The notes beneath the pieces were generated by a model. That model was given only the letters and a program-made list of their open reading frames with translations, ran no database searches and had not been told where the DNA came from. DNA of 64,000 bases from DMER64 sp964542305 (GTDB lineage: Bacteria > Bacteroidota > Bacteroidia > Bacteroidales > UBA932), in the NCBI GenBank assembly GCA_964542305.1, contig CAZITX010000011.1, positions 1-64,000 on the forward strand. The letters run 5' to 3'. The translations under genes were made by a program, and so were the position numbers. Shown piece after piece: positions 35,995 to 44,095 of the stretch. How positions within the stretch are numbered: the first letter of the stretch is position 1; every line of letters begins with the position of its first letter.

Positions 35995-37458
35995 ATGAAA
36001 AAACTGTTGTTTTTGTGCTTTGCACTGTCATTGTTTGGCTGCGACAACCAAAATCCTGTGCTGACCATTGAAGGCGGAAAGATTCAGGGAGTCAAAGCCG
36101 AGTCTGAGGGAGTGTATGTGTACCGGGGTATTCCTTTTGCAGCTCCTCCCATCAAAGAGCTCCGGTGGAAAGCACCTCAGCCTGTCATTCCGTGGGAGGG
36201 GGTCAGGATTGCCGATACATTCGGACATCCGCCTTTCCAGGCCGCCCATTATCCCGGCGGTTATACCACAGAGTGGGGGTATGGGGACGAGTCCGCTTAC
36301 AGTGAGGATTGCCTGTACCTGAATGTGTGGACAAAAGCGCCCGGACAAACCGGCAAAAAACTTCCTGTAGCATTGTGGATCTTTGGGGGCGGATTAAGGG
36401 AAGGATGGGGATCCGAACCCGAGTTTGACGGGGAAGCCTGGGCCGGCAAGGAGGTGGTTCTGGTCACTTTCAACTACCGCGTTGGTGTTTTTGGTTTCTT
36501 AACCCATCCGGAACTTAATGAAGAAAGTTCAAACAATGTATCGGGAAATTATGGCATTCTTGACCAGATTGAAGCCCTTAAATGGGTTAAGAAAAACATT
36601 GCACAATTTGGAGGAGACCCGGATAATGTTACCATTTTCGGACAGAGCGCGGGAGGACGCAGCACAAAGACTCTGTGCGCTTCTCCGCTTGCCCGTGGCC
36701 TTTTCAATAAAGCGATCATTATGAGTGCAAGCGGTTTAACATTGCCTGGACCTGCTGCTACTGCGGCACCATCCGCAATGTCGTCCTATATGCGTGCTTT
36801 TGCCCCTTTGACGCTTGAAGAATCAGCGCAGCAGACAAAAGAGGTAATGGACTGGGCAGGTCTCACAAGTCTGGAAAAAATGCGTGCTGCTTCTACCGAA
36901 GTTGTTTTTGCTCTGGGAACAATTTATCAGTCAGTTACCGGAAATCGTACCTGGATGTCTTCCGGAATGATTTCACCCATAGTAGACGGTTATGTTTTAG
37001 AAGAGAGTTTTGATGATGCAGCCGTCAACAATAACCTGGCAAATGTTTCGTATATGATTGGGTTTACCCTGAACGACATGGGTAATATGGCTCCGGGCAT
37101 TACAGATTTTTGTCTGAATCGTGAACAGACAGGGGATAAGGCGTATGCCTATCAGTTTGCACGTCCTCTTCCTACCGATGGCAGGGAAAATGTACTGAAA
37201 GGAGCATTCCACTCTTCGGATCTATGGTATGTATTCCAGTCGTTCAGGAACAGCTGGAGGCCCTGGACCGGGGGTGACCGTGCTCTTTCGGAAGTGATGC
37301 TGACTGCCTGGACCAATTTTGCCAAATACGGTGATCCCAATGGACAGTATGAAGGAGAGTGGACTCCCTGCACAGCCGATACCCCAAAGTTCATGATATT
37401 CAAACTGGATGATAACGATACGGAAAATTCAGAAATGGGTGATCCCCTGAAACCATGA
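35995..37458 (+). CDS. Type-B carboxylesterase lipoprotein (CE10-like)
   Basis: A 487-residue lipoprotein (lipobox SLFGC, Cys17); start at ATG 35995, 8 bp after the previous stop, rather than an upstream in-frame start inside that gene. Type-B carboxylesterase signatures are plain: YRGIPFAAPP, SEDCLYLNVW, FNYRVGVFGFL, GNYGILDQIEALKWV and nucleophile Ser218 in GQSAGG. The C-terminal histidine is expected in GAFHSSDLWYVF. Substrate is uncertain; by position, an aryl or acetyl ester of hemicellulose. Its last codons overlap the CE15 start by 4 nt (ATGA), indicating translational coupling. Confidence 0.85.
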   Translation: MKKLLFLCFALSLFGCDNQNPVLTIEGGKIQGVKAESEGVYVYRGIPFAAPPIKELRWKAPQPVIPWEGVRIADTFGHPPFQAAHYPGGYTTEWGYGDESAYSEDCLYLNVWTKAPGQTGKKLPVALWIFGGGLREGWGSEPEFDGEAWAGKEVVLVTFNYRVGVFGFLTHPELNEESSNNVSGNYGILDQIEALKWVKKNIAQFGGDPDNVTIFGQSAGGRSTKTLCASPLARGLFNKAIIMSASGLTLPGPAATAAPSAMSSYMRAFAPLTLEESAQQTKEVMDWAGLTSLEKMRAASTEVVFALGTIYQSVTGNRTWMSSGMISPIVDGYVLEESFDDAAVNNNLANVSYMIGFTLNDMGNMAPGITDFCLNREQTGDKAYAYQFARPLPTDGRENVLKGAFHSSDLWYVFQSFRNSWRPWTGGDRALSEVMLTAWTNFAKYGDPNGQYEGEWTPCTADTPKFMIFKLDDNDTENSEMGDPLKP

Positions 37459-38840
37459 GGAAAGCAATCGTTGTTTTTGCCATTTTGTTATCTGTTGGAG
37501 TGATAGCTCCATCAGCATGTTTCGGACAATTTTTCGGCGACAGGAACATCAACAGGGACAGCCTGTTGAGGGTAAGGGACAGTCTGAACAAGCTTACAGT
37601 GGCCGACCATGCCCAAATGATGGCTCAGCTGGGTCTAAAAGCCGTACGTCCCGGGCGTGATCCCAATTCCACGGATCCGGACAGGCAGCCGAACTACGAT
37701 GAGCTGAAAGCGAATCCCTATTGTTTTTATCCCGATCCTCTGATTACATTCGACGGCAAAAAAGTAGAGAATGCCCGGATGTGGAACAAGATCAGACGAC
37801 CTGAACTTGTAAGAGTTTTTGAAGAGGAGCTTTACGGGTGTATTCCGGTTAATGTTCCTGACGTTTATTGGAAAATCATTAAGGATGAGAAAGCAGATTT
37901 GGGAGGAATACCTGTAGTGATACGCCAGTTGCTGGGTGTGGTGGATAATTCGTCATACCCGGAAATCTCCGTTGAAATACAGGCACAGATCGTATGGCCG
38001 GATGACGGCCGGAAAAACATGCCAGTCATTCTGGAATTTTCCTGGATGATGACAGATCCCCGCCATCCGTTCGGACAGGGAAAACCCTGGCAGCAAATTG
38101 TTGTGGAGCGGGGCTGGGCTGCTGCACAGATCGTTCCCACCTCTGTTCAGGCTGATGGCGGTTATGGTTTGAGGGAAGGTATAATCGGGTTATGCAACAA
38201 AGGCCAATACCGCAAACCTACCGACTGGGGATCGCTCCGTGCCTGGGGATGGGGTGCTTCCAAAATGATCGATTATTTCGGGACAGAAGATCTGTTTGAT
38301 GCCACAAAGGTGGCTGTTGAAGGGGTTTCAAGGTACGGCAAGGCAGCATTGGTGGCCATGGCTTTTGATGAAAGGATTGCAGCGGGCTTTATCTGCTCGT
38401 CGGGGAAAGGGGGAGCTGCCCCGTGGCGCAGAGATTGCGGCGAGAGCCTCGGCAATCTGGCCTCTGACGGCGAATACCATTGGATGGCAGGGAATTTCAT
38501 AAAATACGGAGCCGATCCGCTTACCGGGGACGACCTTCCCGTTGACCAGCATGAACTGATCGCCTTATGTGCTCCACGTCCCTGCTTTATCTCGGCAGGG
38601 AGCTTTGAGGCCGATAAATGGGTGGATATTGCCGGTATGTTCATTGCTGCTTCAAAAGCTTCGCCTGTGTATGAGCTTTTGGGCAGGAAGGGATTGGCTA
38701 CAGATGTGTTACCGGTAGTGGATTTTGGATTGCTGGACGGGGAACTGGCTTATCGGCAGCACCATGGCGGTCACGAAGCCGGTCCCAACTGGCCGTACTT
38801 TTTGGATTTCTTTGCCCGTTACATAGAACCTTCGCAGTAA
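37455..38840 (+). CDS. CE15 4-O-methyl-glucuronoyl methylesterase (glucuronoyl esterase)
   Basis: A 461-residue secreted alpha/beta hydrolase (signal to about 24, ACFGQF). CE15 enzymes cut the ester between lignin alcohols and glucuronic acid on xylan. The family motif is present with Ser292 in GVSRYGK, surrounded by LRAWGWGASKMIDYF, and His440 in HHGGHEAGPNWPYF. The N-terminal segment with YCFYPDPLITFDGKKV and RPELVRVFEEELYG is typical. It is the last gene of the long enzyme cluster, coupled to the carboxylesterase by a 4-nt overlap; its 3' end overlaps the convergent araB by 22 nt. It strongly implies a glucuronoxylan substrate. Confidence 0.92.
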   Translation: MRKAIVVFAILLSVGVIAPSACFGQFFGDRNINRDSLLRVRDSLNKLTVADHAQMMAQLGLKAVRPGRDPNSTDPDRQPNYDELKANPYCFYPDPLITFDGKKVENARMWNKIRRPELVRVFEEELYGCIPVNVPDVYWKIIKDEKADLGGIPVVIRQLLGVVDNSSYPEISVEIQAQIVWPDDGRKNMPVILEFSWMMTDPRHPFGQGKPWQQIVVERGWAAAQIVPTSVQADGGYGLREGIIGLCNKGQYRKPTDWGSLRAWGWGASKMIDYFGTEDLFDATKVAVEGVSRYGKAALVAMAFDERIAAGFICSSGKGGAAPWRRDCGESLGNLASDGEYHWMAGNFIKYGADPLTGDDLPVDQHELIALCAPRPCFISAGSFEADKWVDIAGMFIAASKASPVYELLGRKGLATDVLPVVDFGLLDGELAYRQHHGGHEAGPNWPYFLDFFARYIEPSQ

Positions 38841-40456
38841 CGTCCAAGTTCGAGGTACCGCTTGTAAGCCTTGTCGTAGGCTGCCACCAATGCTTTGCGG
38901 GGGGTGTATGTCATGGCAAAGCCCGAGCTCATGGCTTGTTGGGCTTCTTCCACCTTGGTGTAGAGACCGGCAGCCGTGGCAGCGAACATGGCTGCCCCCA
39001 GTGCACAGGCCTGATCCGTACGGCAAACCTCAATGGGCATATTCAGCACATCGCTAAGTGTTTGCATTACGAACGGGGATTTCAAAGCAATCCCGCCTAT
39101 ACCTATTACGTTGTCTATCCGCACTCCCTGGCTCCTGAAACGTTCTACAATAGCCCTGGAACCGAATGCAGTAGCTTCCACCAATGCCTTAAAGATGTGA
39201 GGGGCAGAAGTGCCGAGTGTAATGCCGGCAATGGCGCCTTTGAGCAGTTGGTTGGCATCGGGGGTGCGGCGGCCGTTCATCCAGTCGGTGGCAATGAGGG
39301 TACTTTCTTCCAGAGGGATTTTTTCAGCTTCGGCAGTAAGCGCAGGGATGATCTTTTCCGAAAGAGCATCTGCCAGGTTTTCATCCGGCAGCAGTTCTTT
39401 GAGGGGGAACTCGAGAACCCTTCTGAACCAGGCGTAAACGTCCCCGAAACCCGATTGTCCTGCCTCCAGGCCGATCATTCCCGGAATAACTGACCCGTCC
39501 ACCTGGCCGCAGATACCGCGGATAAGGTTAGATCCGATATCCTCATAGGAGGCGACCATAATGTCGCATGTGGATGTACCTATGACCCTTACAAACGTGT
39601 GCGGTGTAATGCCTGCTCCTACGGCACCCATATGGCAGTCAAAGGCACCTCCTGCAACCATCACGTTGGTAGTAAGGCCCAGGCGATCGGCCCACTCGGG
39701 TGTCAGAGTACCTACCGGTTTATCGGCTGTAAAGGTGTCTTCATAAAGCCGGTCCCGGAACCCGGCCAGCAACGGATCAAGTGCCACCAGAAAATCTTCT
39801 TCGGGCAAGCCTCCCCAGCCGGGATGCCACATGGCTTTGTGCCCCTGTGCACAGCGGCTTCTGACTATATCTGATGATTTTTTTACCCCGGTGAGCAATG
39901 CCGGCATCCATTCGCAGTGCTCTACAATGGAGTAGGCCTTTTCTCTTATGGCCTTGTCTTCCCGGAGAACGTGCAACGCCTTGGCCCAGAACCACTCGGA
40001 AGAATAAATGCCTCCTTCGTAGGCAGTGTAGTTGATCTTCCATGTACTGCACAGTCGGTTGATCTCCTCCGCCTCGGCAATGGCCGTGTGGTCTTTCCAA
40101 AGCACGAACATGGCGTTGGGATTACCTGCAAATTCGGGCAGGAGGGCCAGCGGAGTGCCTTTCTTATCGGTAAAAACTGGCGTACTTCCCGTAGTATCAA
40201 AGGCTATTCCGACAACATTGGCGGCTGTTCCGTCGGGAGCCTGCGAGAGGGCTTCCCTGACCGATGATTCAAGCACTTCAATATAATCCAGGGGATGTTG
40301 ACGATACATGTTTGCTGCGGGTTGGCAATATTTTCCCTCCATCCAGCGGGGATAATATTTAACAGATGTAGCCACTGTTTCACCCGTACGGGCATTCACA
40401 ATTACCGCACGGGCGGAATCGGTCCCGTAATCCAGTCCTATGACAAATTTATCCAT
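38819..40456 (-). CDS. araB: L-ribulokinase
   Basis: A 545-residue FGGY-family carbohydrate kinase that phosphorylates L-ribulose to L-ribulose 5-phosphate. The opening IGLDYGTDSARAVIVNARTG is typical of AraB, and catalytic Asp lies in VAGGAFDCHMGAVGAG. WMNGRRTPDANQLLKGAIAG and the C-terminal CALGAAMFAATAAG are also conserved. It is cytosolic and lies 1 bp after araA in a two-gene operon. Unlike many Bacteroides arabinose operons, araD is separate, about 10 kb away. Confidence 0.95.
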   Translation of the reverse strand: MDKFVIGLDYGTDSARAVIVNARTGETVATSVKYYPRWMEGKYCQPAANMYRQHPLDYIEVLESSVREALSQAPDGTAANVVGIAFDTTGSTPVFTDKKGTPLALLPEFAGNPNAMFVLWKDHTAIAEAEEINRLCSTWKINYTAYEGGIYSSEWFWAKALHVLREDKAIREKAYSIVEHCEWMPALLTGVKKSSDIVRSRCAQGHKAMWHPGWGGLPEEDFLVALDPLLAGFRDRLYEDTFTADKPVGTLTPEWADRLGLTTNVMVAGGAFDCHMGAVGAGITPHTFVRVIGTSTCDIMVASYEDIGSNLIRGICGQVDGSVIPGMIGLEAGQSGFGDVYAWFRRVLEFPLKELLPDENLADALSEKIIPALTAEAEKIPLEESTLIATDWMNGRRTPDANQLLKGAIAGITLGTSAPHIFKALVEATAFGSRAIVERFRSQGVRIDNVIGIGGIALKSPFVMQTLSDVLNMPIEVCRTDQACALGAAMFAATAAGLYTKVEEAQQAMSSGFAMTYTPRKALVAAYDKAYKRYLELGRYCEGSM

Positions 40457-40457
40457 A

Positions 40458-41960
40458 CTAAGAAAGCGCTTTATTCAACATGTAATAGATCTCGTTAAGC
40501 TGCAGGTCTTTCTTAAACGAATTTACGGTGGTGTTTTCATCAATTACAACCAGTTCTATGCCTGCCATTTCAGCGTAATCCTGCATGTATTCAACGGTCA
40601 GGTCGTAAGAAAAAGCGGTATGATGGGTTCCCCCGGCAAGGATCCAGCAGCTTGTCCCCACTTCAAAATCTGGACGGGGTATCCATAGAGAGGAGGCTAC
40701 CGGCAATTTGGGCAGCGATTTGGATTTAATGCAATCCACTTTGTTCACAATCAGGCGGAAACGGTTTCCCATATCAATAATGGTGGATGCAATTCCTTCC
40801 CCGTCTTTGGATGTGAATACCAGCCGGGCAGGGTCGTTCTTGCCGCCTATACCCAGCGGATGTACCTCCAGGCGAGGTTTTTTCTCTGCAAGCAAAGGAG
40901 AAACTTCCAGCATGTGAGCTTGAAGGATAGCACTCTTTTTACCGTCAAAATGAATAGTATAGTCTTCCATGAACGAACAGCCTTTAGGCATCCCCTGGCT
41001 CATGAACCAAACGGTGCGTGTGAGGGCGGCTGTTTTCCAGTCACCTTCGGCCCCAAAACCGTATCCTTCAGCCATCAGACGCTGACAGGCAAGTCCCGGT
41101 AGCTGATCCAGACCGGCCAGATCGTCAAAATTGGTGGTGAAAGCCTTGGCTCCTTTTTCTTCCAGGAACCGGCGCAGGGCAATTTCTTCACGGGCTGCCC
41201 GGAGTACCTGATCACGGTCTTTTCCACCTTCTTTGCAGTTATCGGCTACCAGGTATTGGGCTTCGTATTCGGCTACCAATGCAGCCACTTCTTCATCTGT
41301 AACCTGAGATTGGACGGCTACCAGTTCGGCTATGGGACAATAATCCACATGATACCCCAGTCGCATTTCAGCTTCCACTTTGTCTCCGTCGGTTACGGCC
41401 ACATTATTCATCTGGTCCCCAAAGCGGATGATTCTCATATCGTGTGCATCGGCCCAGGCGGCTGCAACGCGCATCCATACTGCGATCTGTGCCTGAGCCT
41501 TTTTATCCTGCCAGTGGCCTGCTACCACTTTCCGGTTTTTACGCATTCGGGTAACCATATGTCCGAATTCCCGGTCTCCGTGAGCACTTTGGTTCAGGTT
41601 CATAAAGTCCATATCTATCTTATCCCAGGGAATTTCTTTATTAAACTGCGTATGAAAATGAAGCAAAGGTTTTCTGAGTGCCTGCAACCCGTGGATCCAC
41701 ATTTTTGCAGGAGAGAAAGTATGCATCCAGGTTATTATTCCTATGCATTTTTCGCAATTATTGGCTTCTTTAAAAGTGGCCGTAACCTCTTTCTCTGAAT
41801 TTACCGTTCCTTTATAAACGACTTTCACGGGAAGGTTTCCCGATTCGTTCAGTCCTTGTACCATTTGGTTGGAATGAGCATCCACGGCAATGACCGCATC
41901 TCCTCCATACAGAAGCTGGGCTCCTGTTACAAACCATACTTCAAAATTTTCGAATGCCAT
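40458..41960 (-). CDS. araA: L-arabinose isomerase
   Basis: A 500-residue cytosolic isomerase converting L-arabinose to L-ribulose. VWFVTGAQLLYGGDAV, GIITWMHTFSPAKMWI, HFHTQFN, FGDQMNNVAVTDGDKV and GFGAEGDWKTAAL are all standard AraA segments, including the Glu and His residues of the Mn site. First gene of araA-araB, divergent from the GH127 gene; its promoter is predicted at 42043-42050 on the minus strand. Confidence 0.97.
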   Translation of the reverse strand: MAFENFEVWFVTGAQLLYGGDAVIAVDAHSNQMVQGLNESGNLPVKVVYKGTVNSEKEVTATFKEANNCEKCIGIITWMHTFSPAKMWIHGLQALRKPLLHFHTQFNKEIPWDKIDMDFMNLNQSAHGDREFGHMVTRMRKNRKVVAGHWQDKKAQAQIAVWMRVAAAWADAHDMRIIRFGDQMNNVAVTDGDKVEAEMRLGYHVDYCPIAELVAVQSQVTDEEVAALVAEYEAQYLVADNCKEGGKDRDQVLRAAREEIALRRFLEEKGAKAFTTNFDDLAGLDQLPGLACQRLMAEGYGFGAEGDWKTAALTRTVWFMSQGMPKGCSFMEDYTIHFDGKKSAILQAHMLEVSPLLAEKKPRLEVHPLGIGGKNDPARLVFTSKDGEGIASTIIDMGNRFRLIVNKVDCIKSKSLPKLPVASSLWIPRPDFEVGTSCWILAGGTHHTAFSYDLTVEYMQDYAEMAGIELVVIDENTTVNSFKKDLQLNEIYYMLNKALS

Positions 41961-42025
41961 AATTATATTTTTTTAGATTTAGATTTTTACAAAGGAAACA
42001 AAAATGGTTATGTAGGGTATGAAAT

Positions 42026-42055
42026 AAGAATTCATTTTTATACAAAAATAGTCCA
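42026..42055 (+). promoter_or_regulatory. Candidate AraC/HTCS operator (21-bp-spaced repeats) upstream of GH127-1
   Basis: AATAGTCCA (42047-42055) is preceded exactly 21 bp upstream by the weaker copy AAGAATTCA (42026-42034, 6 of 9 matching). AATAGTCCA also occurs 5' of the second GH127 gene (55052-55060). Two-turn direct repeats suit an AraC-type DNA-binding domain such as that of HTCS-2. With a possible -7 box CATATTTG at 42084-42091, the repeats would fall near -45 and -68. It also overlaps the araA -7 box. Functional role is inferred. Confidence 0.35.
42043..42050 (-). promoter_or_regulatory. Bacteroides-type -7 box of araA-araB
   Basis: On the minus strand this reads TATTTTTG, a perfect TAnnTTTG element. 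About 15-20 bp further upstream is a run of T ending TTTA instead of a clean -33 TTTG. The start would be near 42036 with a leader of about 75 nt to the araA ATG. It overlaps the candidate operator at 42026-42055, so araBA and the divergent GH127 operon may share control. Confidence 0.5.
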
Positions 42056-42123
42056 TTAGGAAGCTAAAAAAATATATTTTAATCATATTTGAATGATAAA
42101 TAATAAATAAAAACGTATCAAAT

Positions 42124-44076
42124 ATGATGAAGTTTTTAACTGTCACTTTACTCTCTTTATTGATTCATGGCTATCCAATTGATCCCGTGTCGTTTACATC
42201 GGTAAAAGTTATGGATGCTTTCTGGGGACAACGTCTGAAAGCCAGCCGAGAGGTTACCGTACCCCTGGCTTTTAGTAAATGCGAAGAAACCGGACGTTAT
42301 GATAATTTTGTGAAAGCTGCCCGTCCCGGTCCGGAAAACGAAGTTAAAGGTTATTCGTTTGATGATACCGATGTTTACAAAACAATAGAAGGGGCCAGTT
42401 ATTTGTTACAGACTTATCCGGATAAGAATCTGGAAGCATACATAGACAGCATATTGGTACTTGTGGCTGCCGCCCAGGAGCCCGACGGGTACCTTTACAC
42501 GGCCCGGACCATGAATCCCGAAAATCCTCATGAATGGGCAGGGAACAAGAGATGGGAAAAAGTAGAAGAACTGAGCCATGAATTTTACAACCTGGGACAT
42601 ATGGTGGAAGGAGCCATAGCCCATTACCAGGCTACCGGTAAAAAAACTTTCCTGGATATTGCCATTCGCTATGCAGATTGTGTTTGCCGGGAAATCGGAG
42701 AGGGCCCGGAACAGGTTGTCGCTGTTCCCGGACACCAGATTGCCGAGATGGCACTTGCCAAACTTTACCTGGTTACAGGAGATGAAAAATACCTGGATCA
42801 GGCGAAATTTTTTCTGGATAAACGCGGATACACTTCCCGCAAAGACCTTTACAGTCAGGCCCATTTGCCCGTTGTTGAACAGGAAGAAGCAGTAGGTCAT
42901 GCGGTACGTGCTGCATACATGTATTCCGGTATGGCAGATGTAGCAGCCCTTACGGGAGACAAGTCCTATATTGATGCCATTGACCGGATATGGGAAAATA
43001 TCGTAACAAAAAAATATTACATAACCGGTGGAATAGGGGCAACCAATCACGGAGAAGCTTTCGGAAAAAATTACGAGTTGCCCAATATGACTGCTTATTG
43101 CGAAACCTGTGCGGCTATTGGAAATGTATATGTGAATTACCGCCTATTCCTGTTGCACGGCCAATCCAAATATTACGACGTTTTGGAACGGACTTTATAC
43201 AACGGATTAATTTCCGGCGTTTCTCTTGACGGGGGTGCTTTCTTTTATCCCAACCCGTTGGAATCTGCCGGGCAACATCAACGTCAGCCCTGGTTCGGCT
43301 GTGCCTGCTGTCCATCAAATATAAGCCGTTTCATACCATCTCTTCCCGGATATATTTATGCCGTAAAAGATAACAGTCTTTACGTGAACCTTTTCATGTC
43401 CAACACAGTGATAAGCCGTATTGAAGGTAAAGAAATGATCCTGAGTCAGCAGACGAATTACCCATGGGAGGGAGGTGTCAGGATAACGATTGACAAAGCT
43501 ACCGGTAAAAATGTCATTTTTAGGATACGAATTCCCGGATGGGTACAAAATCAGCCGGTTCCGGGAGATCTTTATTCGTATGCAGATAACTTAAAACCTT
43601 CTTATAGTATTAAGGTCAACGGCGCTGAAGTTACCGGAGCCCTGATTGAGGGATATTTTTGTATAGACAGGAAATGGAAAAAAGGTGATTGTGTTGAAGT
43701 ACATTTTGATATGGAAGTGCGGACTGTGAAAGCCAACGAAAATGTAGAGGCGGACAGAGGCCGGGTGGCTGTGGAAAGAGGACCCCTGGTCTACTGTGCA
43801 GAATGGCCCGATAATGAATTTGATTTGCGTAGCGTACTTGTAAACCGCACCCCGGAATTCAAGGTTATTTCCGCTCCGGATTTGCTTAATGGGATCAACA
43901 TGTTGGAGACCCCGGCACAAGAACTCACCTACAACCATGATGGTCGTCTGGTAACCAGAGATGTTGTCCTTTCACTTATTCCCTATTATGCATGGGCACA
44001 TAGGGGAAAGGGATCCATGATGGTATGGCTGCCGTGGAATGTCAGTGCTGCACAACCCGTTATACCATCCTTGTAG
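42124..44076 (+). CDS. GH127 beta-L-arabinofuranosidase (copy 1)
   Basis: A 650-residue exported enzyme (signal MMKFLTVTLLSLL; the start could be either of two adjacent ATGs). GH127 removes beta-L-arabinofuranosyl residues, best known from hydroxyproline-linked arabino-oligosaccharides. The alpha/alpha barrel contains FDDTDVYKTIEGASYLL, HGEAFGKNYELPN (acid/base Glu), YCETCA (Glu327 and Cys329) and GCACCPSN (Cys395, the expected nucleophile, and Cys396), which together form the zinc-thiolate site of the family. C-terminal beta domains follow. First gene of the plus-strand arabinose operon; divergent from araA. Confidence 0.92.
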   Translation: MMKFLTVTLLSLLIHGYPIDPVSFTSVKVMDAFWGQRLKASREVTVPLAFSKCEETGRYDNFVKAARPGPENEVKGYSFDDTDVYKTIEGASYLLQTYPDKNLEAYIDSILVLVAAAQEPDGYLYTARTMNPENPHEWAGNKRWEKVEELSHEFYNLGHMVEGAIAHYQATGKKTFLDIAIRYADCVCREIGEGPEQVVAVPGHQIAEMALAKLYLVTGDEKYLDQAKFFLDKRGYTSRKDLYSQAHLPVVEQEEAVGHAVRAAYMYSGMADVAALTGDKSYIDAIDRIWENIVTKKYYITGGIGATNHGEAFGKNYELPNMTAYCETCAAIGNVYVNYRLFLLHGQSKYYDVLERTLYNGLISGVSLDGGAFFYPNPLESAGQHQRQPWFGCACCPSNISRFIPSLPGYIYAVKDNSLYVNLFMSNTVISRIEGKEMILSQQTNYPWEGGVRITIDKATGKNVIFRIRIPGWVQNQPVPGDLYSYADNLKPSYSIKVNGAEVTGALIEGYFCIDRKWKKGDCVEVHFDMEVRTVKANENVEADRGRVAVERGPLVYCAEWPDNEFDLRSVLVNRTPEFKVISAPDLLNGINMLETPAQELTYNHDGRLVTRDVVLSLIPYYAWAHRGKGSMMVWLPWNVSAAQPVIPSL

Positions 44077-44095
44077 TAATATGTTATATTCCAAG

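Noticed and set aside
41961..42123. Arabinose-responsive riboswitch or conserved RNA ahead of araA
   Set aside because: No strong stem or known RNA motif; the region is just AT-rich with promoter-like boxes.
44039..44095. Upstream start of the S9 peptidase overlapping GH127-1
   Set aside because: The first 19 codons overlap the GH127 end and do not form a signal peptide; ATG 44096 does.
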